This document shows positions 54,701 through 63,392 of a stretch of DNA of 64,000 bases, in pieces (position 1 is the first letter of the stretch; each line of letters begins with the position of its first letter). The notes under the pieces were generated by a model. That model saw only the letters and a list, made by a program, of their open reading frames with translations, made no database searches and was not told the origin of the DNA. The translations under genes were made by a program, and so were the position numbers. The stretch covers positions 83,363 through 147,362 of the forward strand of contig NZ_WUAX01000005.1 of assembly GCF_009806985.1 (NCBI RefSeq), written 5' to 3'. Source of the DNA: Halorubrum sp. JWXQ-INN 858 (lineage in GTDB: Archaea; Halobacteriota; Halobacteria; Halobacteriales; Haloferacaceae).

Positions 54701-55904
54701 GCCGCTCCGTCTTGATCTGCGTGCCCGTCGCGAGAAAGTCGTCGACGATGTGCATCGTCGCCGGATGGACCCCGCCGGTCGCGAAGCCGTGGTTCCGCGC
54801 ACGGCCGTACCGCAGCCGGAACCCGCCCGGCTCGGACGGGTGTGTGAACACGGGCCGCCCGGCGATCAGGTCGCGGAGGAACTTCTCGGAGGGTTCGGGG
54901 CGCCGGGGACCGGCCACCCCGTCGTCGCCGTCGTCCCCCTCGCTCGGTCCGTCCCCGTCACTGGCTCCCTCCCCGTTGGCCTCGCCGTCAGGCGCCCCGC
55001 TTCCGTCCGCCGCGTCGTCAGCCTCGCCGTCGTCGTTCCCGTCGTCGGCCTCGCCGCCGTCCTCGCCGATCGTCCCGTCGATGAGGTCCTGGAGCCACGG
55101 CCAGTCGACCTCGTCGAGTTCGCGGGTGTACCGCTGGATCTTCGGGGCCTTCAGCGCGATCCCCTCGGCCGCGACCAGGCACATCCCGCCGCGCGCGGAG
55201 TTGGTGTCGACGCGCTCGAGGTCGCGGAACCCCGACACCTCCTCGTCGCCCGTCGCCTCCCCGTCGAGCATGATCGGGAGGTGTTTCGCGATGAACTTCG
55301 ACTCCTTGTCCTTCGGCGTGTACTGAAGCCCCGTCTCCTTGTCGTAGAGGGCGATCTCCTCGGCGTATCGCTCGACCTCCTCGGTCCGCGCGTGATACTC
55401 GTCGATCCCGAGCAGCGACCGGGCGTAGTCGGCGACGAGCACGGACAGCGCCTGTGCGGTGCCGCCCGCTGACCGGATCGGGCCGGCGTAGTAGACGTTG
55501 ATGAACTCCGTGCCGTCGTCGTTCTGCAACAGCTCGACGCGGTCGATCCCCTCGATCGGCGCGGCGACGACCCCCTCGGTCAACAGCGCGACGGCGGTCC
55601 GCACCGCCCCCTCGACCTTGCCGGCGCGGGAGTCGTAGTCCCCGACGGTGCCCTCGACGAAGTCGGTGACGAGCTCCAGGGCGGCCTCCTCGCGGGACAT
55701 CTCCCCCTCCAACTCGCGGACGCGCCCCGCGACGCCGTCGATCCCGAGGATGTTCTCCACGCGGTCGGCCATGTCCCGGGCGACCGGGATCTCGATCTCC
55801 GGCACCGGGTCCTTCCCCTGGGCCTTCGCCGCGCCGGCGACCTCGAACGCCTCGTCCAACCGGTCCTCGATGCGCGCGAAGTAGCGTTCGTCGTCCGGCC
55901 TCAT
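51795..55904 (-). CDS. polC: DNA polymerase D large subunit (DP2/PolC) with intein
   Basis: The catalytic subunit of the archaeal replicative family D polymerase, 1369 residues including a 178-residue intein (residues 942-1119); the spliced protein would be 1191 residues. Blocks typical of DP2 are [32 protein letters not shown]-like [13 protein letters not shown], two zinc-ribbon clusters ([16 protein letters not shown] and CGDCGRVC...CPRC), the catalytic region around [20 protein letters not shown] (the acidic residues follow the intein), and a C-terminal zinc finger CLDCGEKY...CREC. An acidic Gly/Asp loop (about 265-325) is a haloarchaeal insertion. The small subunit gene is not in this window. 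Confidence 0.95.
   Translation of the reverse strand: [1369 protein letters not shown]
52548..53081 (-). other. Mini-intein in PolC (no homing endonuclease)
   Basis: A 178-residue protein-splicing element. Block A starts [11 protein letters not shown] at its first Cys, block B is [11 protein letters not shown] (TxxH), and the C-terminal block is [18 protein letters not shown] followed by [10 protein letters not shown], with +1 Cys. The terminal residue is Gln, not Asn, and the penultimate is Ala, not His; a C-terminal Gln is also known from PolII inteins of Pyrococcus. No LAGLIDADG domain fits in the space. Codon use and GC are visibly lower than the flanking exteins. It splits the polymerase just before the catalytic CDGDED motif. 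Confidence 0.9.
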
Positions 55905-55944
55905 CGACCCACCCCCGGTGTCGGTGGGTTCGCTCGCCGCCGCA

Positions 55945-56364
55945 TCAGAGCCAGAGGTCGAGGTCGGTGACGGGGTCGTGTTCGCGCTCTAACGGCTCGT
56001 CGAACGCGCGGAGGTGACACTCGCCGGCCCACACGGTCGCCGAGTCGAGGTGTCCCGCGAGCGCCTGCCCGCTCGGGCGCGACAACACCGCGTGCGTGTG
56101 TGCGAACACGTCGCCGTCGAGCAGCGACACGTTGCCGACGCAGGCGGCGACCTCCAGCGGCTCGTCGAACGTGACGGACTGATACTCCGTGTCGTCCTGG
56201 TCGTAGAACCAGACGTCGGCGTCCTGAACGGCCCCCAACGCCGTGAACCAGCCCGCCTCGACGTCCTCCTCGCGGGCGAGGTCCTCGATCTCTTCGCGCC
56301 AGTCGGCCCCGGTCTCGAATCGTGCGACGTACTCCGCCGTCGGCTCGACCTCGCGGTAGTGCAT
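55945..56364 (-). CDS. PPC/DUF296 domain protein
   Basis: 139 residues, the whole of which is a PPC (plant and prokaryote conserved) domain. GAVQDADVWFYDQDDTEY, a central strand FDEPLEVAACVGNVSLLDGDVFAHTHAVLSR with the conserved His pair, and AGHLDSATVWAGECHL. In plants it accompanies AT-hook DNA-binding motifs; as a single domain in archaea its role is unknown, probably a trimeric ligand-binding protein. It begins 40 nt before polC in the direction of transcription and may be co-transcribed. Confidence 0.88.
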   Translation of the reverse strand: MHYREVEPTAEYVARFETGADWREEIEDLAREEDVEAGWFTALGAVQDADVWFYDQDDTEYQSVTFDEPLEVAACVGNVSLLDGDVFAHTHAVLSRPSGQALAGHLDSATVWAGECHLRAFDEPLEREHDPVTDLDLWL

Positions 56365-56599
56365 AGGAACCGCTCACGGTCCATGGGGGCAAAAAGCCTT
56401 CAGTCGGGGCACGACGAGCGCCGTTTGCATATTCTATATCGCACCATGGAGTTTATAACTGGCCGAACGGTAGGGCTCTCGATTCGTCTATTTGGGGGCC
56501 GACACGCCGTTAAAAGCCCGTTACTGCCGCTCAGGGTCTCGAAGCGTGTGTGACGGGGCGTGGTCGCCGATCCGTCGTCGGTCGGTTACGACCGGCCGG

Positions 56600-56971
56600 T
56601 TAGAAGGGGGCCTGTGGGCCTTCGTCGTCCTCGCCGTCGCCGCTCGTCTCGCCGGGGAACGACGGGGTCGTTCCGCCGGTGCCGCCGAGGTCGCCGTCCG
56701 CGCCCGCACCCATGCCGGTGTCGGCGTGGACGCTCTTGATCTCCGGGATCTCCTTTACCATCCGGGACTTGATCGCCTGGATCGTCATCGGGGAGATCCC
56801 ACAGCCCGAGCAGGCACCGCCGAGCTGGACGTGGACCTCGCCGGTTTCGCGGTCGAGGTGGCTGATCGCGGCGCTGCCGCCGTGCATCTGGATCTGCGGG
56901 AAGTTGCGCCGCAGGAAGTTCGTGATCCGCTCGCGGAGGTCGTTGTCCGCGTCGCTCGTTTCCGTGCTCAT
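56600..56971 (-). CDS. NifU-like (Nfu) iron-sulfur scaffold
   Basis: A 123-residue protein with the Nfu domain in residues 10-85. The cluster-binding C54-x-x-C57 (GACSGCGIS) lies in the usual place after GGSAAISHLDRETGEVHVQL. It delivers Fe-S clusters to apo-enzymes. The C-terminal 40 residues are a Gly/Asp-rich tail with no known role. Confidence 0.93.
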   Translation of the reverse strand: MSTETSDADNDLRERITNFLRRNFPQIQMHGGSAAISHLDRETGEVHVQLGGACSGCGISPMTIQAIKSRMVKEIPEIKSVHADTGMGAGADGDLGGTGGTTPSFPGETSGDGEDDEGPQAPF

Positions 56972-57143
56972 GCGTCGTGATTGGCGGTCGTCGGGCTTAG
57001 GTGTTTGGTTCTCGGGGGTTCACCGACGCTCCATATCCGCGTCGAAACACGGGAGCCCCCCTCCAGTCACGATCGAGCGTCGCCGAACCACGCCAAGCGG
57101 TCGACGAGCGTCGCCGAACCACCTTGAGCCGCCGTGACGGCCG

Positions 57144-57470
57144 CTACTTCGGTCGATCGACGCCGAGCGTTCGGTGGATCTCCGCCTCAAGCCGATCGAC
57201 GTACGTCTCCATGACCTCCTCGAACGTCTCGTCGTCGACGATGACGCCCTGGAGCCGTTCACGGGGGTTCTCGGGCAGCTCGACGTGGAACTCGCCGTCC
57301 TCGTAGAACGGCTCGGACTCGTTGAGCACGGTCTGGTCGATGCCGTGGATCAGCTGGGAGTCGTAGCGCTCGTTCATGTAGTTGAACGCGTTCTTGTACG
57401 CGCGCTGGAGCTCCTGGAAGTAGTGGACGTACTTGTCCTCGAACCGCTCCGGATCGAACTCGTCGGTCAT
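57144..57470 (-). CDS. Small conserved protein (DUF5783-like)
   Basis: 108 residues, acidic and mostly helical: MTDEFDPERFEDKYVHYFQELQRAY, the central NYMNERYDSQLIHGIDQTVL, and an amphipathic end. It is widely conserved in haloarchaea as a single gene with unknown function. Start at ATG 57470. Confidence 0.75.
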   Translation of the reverse strand: MTDEFDPERFEDKYVHYFQELQRAYKNAFNYMNERYDSQLIHGIDQTVLNESEPFYEDGEFHVELPENPRERLQGVIVDDETFEEVMETYVDRLEAEIHRTLGVDRPK

Positions 57471-57841
57471 ACCGTTCCCTCGTGGATGGCCACGAAAAAG
57501 CCGGTCGATCCTTGCGACCCCTCGAAACGGCAGCGTTCCTCCGACCACGGCCCGTCGAGCCGCCGTGCCGAGGGAAGTCTCCGACGATCATCCCCCACTC
57601 CCCATCGAGTACACTTATCCCCCACTTCCCACCGAATACACTTTACTTCGCTATACGAAACCACCCCATCGTCTCGAAACCCCGTCCACGATCGGTACCG
57701 TCGTCGGGGGTCGCCGCCGAGCCCCGCTACCGGCCGCCGCCGAGCCCCGCCACCGGTCACGGTCGAGACGGCAGTCGCTCGGCGACGTGAGACGAGAAAC
57801 GGTGTAGGCGGGGCGTTTCGCGGACTTCGTGCCGCTTCGGC
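57471..57841. other. Gene-free region with 27-bp direct repeat
   Basis: About 370 bp. At 57590-57616 and 57617-57643 a 27-bp unit (ATCCCCCACTCCCCATCGAG in the first copy) is repeated with a few changes, containing ACACTT at the end of each unit. A second small duplication (GCCGCCGAGCCCCGC) lies at about 57713-57750. No gene is supported. Confidence 0.6.
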
Positions 57842-59269
57842 TCAGCGGTTCAGCGTGTGGATCGCCTGTCCTTGGGCGTTCTCGACGGCCTCCATGACCG
57901 CTTCGGCGAGCGTGGGGTGGGTGTGGACCGTCCCCGCGACGTCCTCGAGGGTCGCGCCCATCTCGATCGCGAGCGTCACCTCCGCGATCAGTTCGGACGC
58001 CTCCGGGCCGACGATCTGCCCGCCCAACACGAAGCCGGCCTCCGCGTCGGCGACGATCCGCACGAACCCGTCGGTGTGGCCCGTGGTGAGCGCGCGCCCG
58101 GAGGCGTTGAAGGGCATCTGGCCGACGGCGACGTCGAAGCCGGCCTCCTCGGCTTCCGCCTCCGTCAGCCCGGCCGTCGCGACCTCCGGGTCGGTGAAGA
58201 CGGCGGCGGGGATCGCCTGCTGGTCGAGCGCGGCGGGCTCGCCCGCGATCACCTCAGCCGCGACGATCCCTTCCGTTGACGCGGCGTGGGCAAGCATCGG
58301 CTCGCCGGCGACGTCGCCGACGGCGTGGATATGCTCGACCGCCGTTCGGGTCCGGTCGTCGGTCTCGATGAACCCGCCGTCGTCCGTCTCGATCCCGGCG
58401 TTGTCGAGGTCCAGCGCGTCCGTCACCGGACTGCGGCCCACCGCGACCAGGATCCGGTCCGCCGGGTACGACGACTCCTCGCCGTCCTCGGTCTCCGTCT
58501 CGAGGAGGTAGCCGCCGTCGTTCGCCTCGGACCACCCGCTCGCGCCCTCGCCGAAGCGGAACTCGACCCCGAGCTCCTCGGCGCGCTTGCGGACGACCCG
58601 GCTCACGTCGTCCTCGTACGGCGGGAGGACGTCGTCGAGCATCTCGACGACCGTCACCTCCGCGTCGAGCTTCGCGTAGACGGTCGCGAGCTCCATTCCG
58701 ATGTAGCCCGCGCCGACGATCGCCAGCCGGTCCGGCACCGAGTCGGCGGCGAGCGCCTCGGTCGAGGACCAGACGTGCTCCTCGGCGAACGAGAAGCCGG
58801 GGATCTCGACCGGTCGCGACCCCGTCGCGACGATGGCGTGCTCGAACTCGATCGACTCCGACCCCTGTCCGTCGCCGCCGTGGGCGACGCGTGCGGTGTG
58901 GGCGTCGACGAACGACGCCTCCCCCTCGATCAGGTTGACGCCGTTCGCCTTACAGAGCTTCTCGACGCCCCCGGTGAGCCGGTCGACCACGTCGTCCTTC
59001 CACTCGACGGTCTTCGCGAAATCGATCGCGGGGTCCGCGTGGATCCCCATGAACTCGGCGGTGCCCGCTTCGTGGGCGAGCCCCGTCGCCGTGATGAGCG
59101 CCTTCGAGGGGATACAGCCCCGATTCAGGCAGGCCCCGCCGTAGGCGTCCTTCTCGACGAGCGTCGTGTCCAGCCCGTTCTGTGCGGCGCGGATGGCGGC
59201 GACGTAGCCGCCCGGTCCGCCGCCGATAACCAGTACCTCCGTTCCGGTTGCGATGTCTCCAACGACCAT
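57842..59269 (-). CDS. lpdA: Dihydrolipoamide dehydrogenase (E3)
   Basis: 475-residue flavoprotein that reoxidises the lipoyl groups of the 2-oxoacid dehydrogenase encoded upstream. FAD site VLVIGGGPGGYVAAIRAA, redox pair C47 and C52 (GGACLNRGCIPSK), NAD site IVGAGYIGMELATVYAKL, and the C-terminal His/Glu dyad in HTHPTLAEAVMEA. It is the last gene of the E1alpha-E1beta-E2-E3 operon, 1 nt after E2. Confidence 0.96.
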   Translation of the reverse strand: MVVGDIATGTEVLVIGGGPGGYVAAIRAAQNGLDTTLVEKDAYGGACLNRGCIPSKALITATGLAHEAGTAEFMGIHADPAIDFAKTVEWKDDVVDRLTGGVEKLCKANGVNLIEGEASFVDAHTARVAHGGDGQGSESIEFEHAIVATGSRPVEIPGFSFAEEHVWSSTEALAADSVPDRLAIVGAGYIGMELATVYAKLDAEVTVVEMLDDVLPPYEDDVSRVVRKRAEELGVEFRFGEGASGWSEANDGGYLLETETEDGEESSYPADRILVAVGRSPVTDALDLDNAGIETDDGGFIETDDRTRTAVEHIHAVGDVAGEPMLAHAASTEGIVAAEVIAGEPAALDQQAIPAAVFTDPEVATAGLTEAEAEEAGFDVAVGQMPFNASGRALTTGHTDGFVRIVADAEAGFVLGGQIVGPEASELIAEVTLAIEMGATLEDVAGTVHTHPTLAEAVMEAVENAQGQAIHTLNR

Positions 59270-59270
59270 G

Positions 59271-60896
59271 TTATTCGTTCAACAGCAGCAGCGGGTTTTC
59301 AAGGTGTTCCATGACGGTGTTCGCGAACGCCGCGGCGACCGCGCCGTCGACGACGCGATGGTCGATCGACAGCGACAGCGGGAGCGTCGGGGCGGGGACG
59401 ACGGTCGTCTCGTCCTCCTCGTCGAGGACGCCGCCGTCGACGTCCGAGCGGTCCCGCACGACCGGGCGCTCCTCGATGGCCCCGAGCCCCAGGATGGCGG
59501 TTTCGGGGTAGTTGATGATCGGCGTCGCGTACTCGCCGCCGATCGCGCCGAAGTTGGTGATCGTGAACGTGCCGCCTTTCATCTCGGCCGGGGTGATCTC
59601 CCGCTCCCGGGCGCGGCTCGCGAGGTCGGTCAGCTCCGCGGCGAGCTCGAACAACCCCTTCTCGTCGACGTCGTCGATCACGGGCACCATCAGCCCGGCG
59701 TCGGTCGCCACCGCGATGCCGACGTTGTACTCCTTTTTCAAGGCGATCTCCTCCTCGTCCTCGCGCAGCTCGCTGTTGAGGTACGGATGGGCTTTGAGCC
59801 CCGCGACGACCGCCTTCAGCACGAACGGCATGTACGTGAGCTTCACGCCGGCCGCCTCGGCCTTCGCTTTGAGCTCCTCGCGGGCCGTCACGAGGGCGTC
59901 GACCTCGGCGGTGTCGTGGTGGGTGACGTGGGGGGCGGTGTACACCGACCGCTCCATCCGCTCGCCGATCGTCCGCCGGACGCCGCGGTATGGGACGGTT
60001 TCCTCCGTCGGGCGGTCCTCCCCCGCGTCGGGCTCCGACGACGCGGCGGCCGGGCTCGTCGCCGTCGTCGGCTCCGCGCCGGCCTCGGCATCGGCATCGG
60101 CCTCGGCGTACGCTCGGACGGCGGCCGCGTCGACGACCGCCTCCCCCTCACGGGTCGCGTCCGTCGGCACGTCGTCGAGGTCGACGCCGAGCTCGGCGGC
60201 GAGTTTCCGGGTCGCCGGCGTCGCCAGCGTCGTCTCCCGGCCCGCCGGCTCGCTCGTCGGCGTTCCGGAGCCCTCGGCGGCTCCCGCCGTCGTTCCGTCG
60301 CGTTTGCTGACCGCGGAGCGCCGGTCGCTCGCGTCGATGTCGACCGGTTTCGGCCCGTCTGCCGTGCCCGCGCCGGCTTCGTCCTCTGTGCCGGTATCGG
60401 CGTCGGCGGCGTCGGCGTGTTCCCTGACGTCGGCCTCGGTGACCCGGCCGCCAGGACCGCTCCCACGGACCGCCGCGACGTCGACGCCGAGCTCGCGTGC
60501 CAGTCGACGGGCCGACGGCGGGGCGAACGCGCGCCCTGCCGGTGCGTCGGGCTCCTTCGGGGGGCTTTCGGCCTCGGGATCGGGATCGCCCTCCTCGCCG
60601 TCGTCTCCCTCTCTGCCTTCGTCTTCCTCTCTGCCTTCGTCTCCGTCCCCGTCCTCGTCGACCCGGAACGAGATGATGACGTCGCCGACGGGGACGACCT
60701 CGCCCTCCTCGACGAACAGCTCCTCGACGACGCCGTCGTACCGCGACGGCACCTCGACGAGCGCCTTGTCGGTCTCGACCTCGGCGACGGGCTGGTCCTC
60801 CGTGACCCGGTCGCCGGGGGCGACGAGCCAGGTGACCAGCTCGCCCTCCGCGACGCCTTCGCCGACGTCGGGCAGCGTGAACTCCTTGATCGTCAT
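59271..60896 (-). CDS. 2-oxoacid dehydrogenase E2 (dihydrolipoyl acyltransferase)
   Basis: 541 residues. A lipoyl domain (1-80) with the lipoylated K44 in VETDKALVEVPS is followed by an acidic linker. Then come two peripheral subunit-binding-like domains: a canonical one at 125-160 (APPSARRLARELGVDVAAV, GSGPGGRVTEADV) and a second divergent one at 224-264 (ATPATRKLAAELGVDLDDV). The acyltransferase core (310-541) ends in SLSIDHRVVDGAVAAAF with the catalytic His and Asp. A double binding domain in one chain is unusual. Its ATG overlaps the E1beta stop (ATGA). Confidence 0.94.
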   Translation of the reverse strand: MTIKEFTLPDVGEGVAEGELVTWLVAPGDRVTEDQPVAEVETDKALVEVPSRYDGVVEELFVEEGEVVPVGDVIISFRVDEDGDGDEGREEDEGREGDDGEEGDPDPEAESPPKEPDAPAGRAFAPPSARRLARELGVDVAAVRGSGPGGRVTEADVREHADAADADTGTEDEAGAGTADGPKPVDIDASDRRSAVSKRDGTTAGAAEGSGTPTSEPAGRETTLATPATRKLAAELGVDLDDVPTDATREGEAVVDAAAVRAYAEADADAEAGAEPTTATSPAAASSEPDAGEDRPTEETVPYRGVRRTIGERMERSVYTAPHVTHHDTAEVDALVTAREELKAKAEAAGVKLTYMPFVLKAVVAGLKAHPYLNSELREDEEEIALKKEYNVGIAVATDAGLMVPVIDDVDEKGLFELAAELTDLASRAREREITPAEMKGGTFTITNFGAIGGEYATPIINYPETAILGLGAIEERPVVRDRSDVDGGVLDEEDETTVVPAPTLPLSLSIDHRVVDGAVAAAFANTVMEHLENPLLLLNE

Positions 60897-61885
60897 GGGT
60901 TGAACTCCACCGCCTCCCTGATACCCTCTTCGACGCGCGTCACGTTGGGGAGGTAGTAGTCCTCCAGCGCGTACAGCGGGTACGGCACGTCGAACCCGGT
61001 CACGCGAGTGATCGGCGCTTCCTGGTACAACAGCGCCTCCTCCTGGATGATCGCCGTGATCTCTCCCGCCAGCCCGCCCGTCTTCGGGGCCTCGTGGACG
61101 ACCGTCGCGCGGCCGGTCCGCTCGAACGCGTCGACGATCGCCTCGCGGTCGAGCGGCGAGACCGTCCGGAGGTCGACGACCTCACACTCGATACCCTCCT
61201 CGGCGAGGTTCTCGGCGGCCTCCAGCGTCGGACGCGTCATCGCGCCGTAGGTGAAGACGGCGACGTCGTCGCCCTCGCGTCGGGTCGCCGCCTCCCCGAT
61301 CGGGACGGTGTACGCCTCCGTGGGAACGTCCTCGCGGAACGCGCGATAGATCAGTTTGGGTTCGAGGAACACCACCGGATCGGGGTCGCGGATCGCGGCG
61401 ATCAACAGCCCCTTCGTGTCGTGTGGCGTCGACGGCATGACGACCTTCAGGCCCGCCTCGTGCGCATAGAAGGCCTCCTTCGACTCCGAGTGGTGCTCCG
61501 GCGCGCGGATGCCGCCGCCGTACGGGGCCCGCAGGGTCATCGGAAGCGTGAACCGTCCCCGGGTCCGGGTGCGGAACCGAGCCATGTGGGAGACGATCTG
61601 GTCGAATCCGGGGTACATAAAGCCCGAGAACTGGATCTCCGGCACCGGTTTCATCCCCATCGCGGCCATGCCGACGGCGCAGCCGACGATCCCCGACTCC
61701 GCCAGCGGGGTGTCGACGACGCGGTCGCCGCCGAACTCGTCGAACAGCCCCTCGGTCGCCCGGAAGACGCCGCCGTTCTTGCCGACGTCCTGCCCGAGCA
61801 CGACGACCTCGTCGTCGCGACCCATCTCGGTGTATAGTCCGTCCCGTACCGCCTGTACCAGCGTCAGGTTCTGTGTCTCCGTCAT
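60893..61885 (-). CDS. 2-oxoacid dehydrogenase E1 component, beta subunit
   Basis: 330 residues. Transketolase-fold partner of the alpha subunit; recognisable MTETQNLTLVQAVRDGLYTEM, VVVLGQDVGKNGGVFRAT, and the C-terminal half VPIGEAATRREGDDVAVFTYG ... VVDLRTVSPLDREAI. It starts directly after the E1alpha stop (no spacer) and overlaps E2 by 4 nt. Confidence 0.95.
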   Translation of the reverse strand: MTETQNLTLVQAVRDGLYTEMGRDDEVVVLGQDVGKNGGVFRATEGLFDEFGGDRVVDTPLAESGIVGCAVGMAAMGMKPVPEIQFSGFMYPGFDQIVSHMARFRTRTRGRFTLPMTLRAPYGGGIRAPEHHSESKEAFYAHEAGLKVVMPSTPHDTKGLLIAAIRDPDPVVFLEPKLIYRAFREDVPTEAYTVPIGEAATRREGDDVAVFTYGAMTRPTLEAAENLAEEGIECEVVDLRTVSPLDREAIVDAFERTGRATVVHEAPKTGGLAGEITAIIQEEALLYQEAPITRVTGFDVPYPLYALEDYYLPNVTRVEEGIREAVEFNP

Positions 61886-63013
61886 TTACTCCTCCAGGAA
61901 GGCCGCGTCGCCGTGTTCCTCGCGGGTCGCCGCGAACGATTCGTACTGCGCCCTCAGCTCCGGCGGCAGCTCCGCGTACGCGTGCTCGAAGAGGTCCCGG
62001 GGCCCCGGTCGGGGGACGGACTCCGCCTCGTCGATGGCGTCGGCGACCTGCGTTTTCACCCCCGCTTCGATCTCCGCGACGCGCTCGTCGTCGAGGACCC
62101 CCTCCGCTCGGAGATATCGTTCCAGTCGCGGGATCGGGTCCTTGCGTTTCCACGTCTCGACCTCGCCCTCGTCCCGGTAGACGGTGGGATCGTCGGCGGT
62201 CGTATGCGCGCCGAAGCGGTACTGGATCGCCTCGATCAGGGTCGGGCGGGGCCGATCCGCGTCCGGGTCCCGTGCCTTCTCGACGGCCGCCTTCGTGACC
62301 GCGTACACGGCGAGCGGGTCCATCCCGTCCACCTGCACGCCGTCGATCCCGTACGCCTCCGCCTTCTGTGCGAGCGTCGCGCTCCGGGTCTGTCGCTCGC
62401 GGGGGACGGAGATCGCCCACTGGTTGTTGTTACAGAAGAAGACGGTCGGGGTGTCGAAGACGCCCGCGAAGTTGACCCCCTCGTGGAAGTCGCCCTCGCT
62501 CGTCGCGCCGTCGCCGAAGTAACAGACGAACGCGTCGTCCTCGCCGCGCAGCGTCGACGCCCACGCCGCGCCGGTCGCGTGGGGGACCTGCGAGGCGATG
62601 GGCACCGCGACGGGGAAGACGTTGGCGTCGTCGGGCGCGCGGTTGCCGTCGACGTGGCCCATCCAGTACAGCAGCGTCTGTTTCAGCGGGACCCCGCGAA
62701 CGAGCGCGGCCCCGTGCTCCCGGTAGGAGGGAACGATCCAGTCGTCGTCGCCCAGCGCGAACGCGGACCCGATCTGGGCCCCCTCCTGACCGGAGAGCGG
62801 GGGGTACGTCCCCATCCGACCCTGTCGCTGGAGGCTGACCGCTCGCCCGTCGAAGTGGCGGGCGAGCTTCATGTATCGGTACAGCTCGACGAGCTCGTCG
62901 TCGACGAGGTCCGGGACCTCGCCGACGACCGTGCCGTCCTCGTCGAGGACGCGGACCGGGTCGTCGTACGCCCTATCGAACACGTTCACGATCGGATCCA
63001 CCCGTGCATGCAC
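61886..63013 (-). CDS. 2-oxoacid dehydrogenase E1 component, alpha subunit
   Basis: 375 residues, first gene of the operon. The TPP-binding motif is GDGATSEGDFHEG ... FFCNNNQWAIS (about 170-200), with RQGRMGTYPPLSGQEGAQIG upstream and the conserved HTTADDPTVYR after it. In haloarchaea 2-oxoacids are mainly oxidised by ferredoxin oxidoreductases, and complexes of this type have been linked to branched-chain catabolism rather than pyruvate; the substrate here is open. The start is GTG at 63013; an ATG 4 nt inside is out of frame. AT-rich promoter sequence lies at 63031-63075. Confidence 0.94.
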   Translation of the reverse strand: MHARVDPIVNVFDRAYDDPVRVLDEDGTVVGEVPDLVDDELVELYRYMKLARHFDGRAVSLQRQGRMGTYPPLSGQEGAQIGSAFALGDDDWIVPSYREHGAALVRGVPLKQTLLYWMGHVDGNRAPDDANVFPVAVPIASQVPHATGAAWASTLRGEDDAFVCYFGDGATSEGDFHEGVNFAGVFDTPTVFFCNNNQWAISVPRERQTRSATLAQKAEAYGIDGVQVDGMDPLAVYAVTKAAVEKARDPDADRPRPTLIEAIQYRFGAHTTADDPTVYRDEGEVETWKRKDPIPRLERYLRAEGVLDDERVAEIEAGVKTQVADAIDEAESVPRPGPRDLFEHAYAELPPELRAQYESFAATREEHGDAAFLEE

Positions 63014-63212
63014 GAACAGTCCGACGCCCTGATAATAGGGTTTTCGTAAATAGTTTATTATACTCAGAAATCTTGCCGGACAGGCCTGGACTGTCCATCA
63101 GGAATGCGGAGGATCGAACGTTCTTAAAGCGATCCACGGGGTAGTGGCAAAATTTTCGGAACGATCGACGATCCACCGGCAAGTACTGGACGAACGGGAA
63201 GGTTTGCCGTCG
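63014..63212 (-). promoter_or_regulatory. AT-rich promoter region of the 2-oxoacid dehydrogenase operon
   Basis: 63031-63075 is strongly AT-rich (GATAATAGG, TTTTCGTAAATAG, TTTATTATACTC) and holds TATA-like elements on the minus strand about 32-55 nt before the operon start. A CCGGACAGGCCTGG palindrome-like segment lies at 63077-63090. A second AT-rich spot occurs at 63121-63155. Confidence 0.5.
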
Positions 63213-63303
63213 AAGCGACAGTCGATTCTCGGTCAAAGCGACAGTCGATTCTCGGTCAAAGCGACAGTCGGTTCCCAGTCGGATCGACAGTCGGCTCTCG
63301 ACC
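63213..63303. repeat. 23-bp tandem repeat (about 4 copies)
   Basis: Two perfect copies of a 23-bp unit starting AAGCGACAGTCGATTCTCGG (63213-63235, 63236-63258), then a third with four changes and a fourth more diverged. Each contains CGACAGTCG, itself nearly palindromic. They are continuous without spacers, so not a CRISPR. Confidence 0.85.
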
Positions 63304-63392
63304 GGACCAACAGGTCACCTCTTCGGGGATCGGACGTCGCTCAGAGCGGTGGATCGAGCGTCGAGACGGGCTCGCTCCGGTGATCTGCCCCG

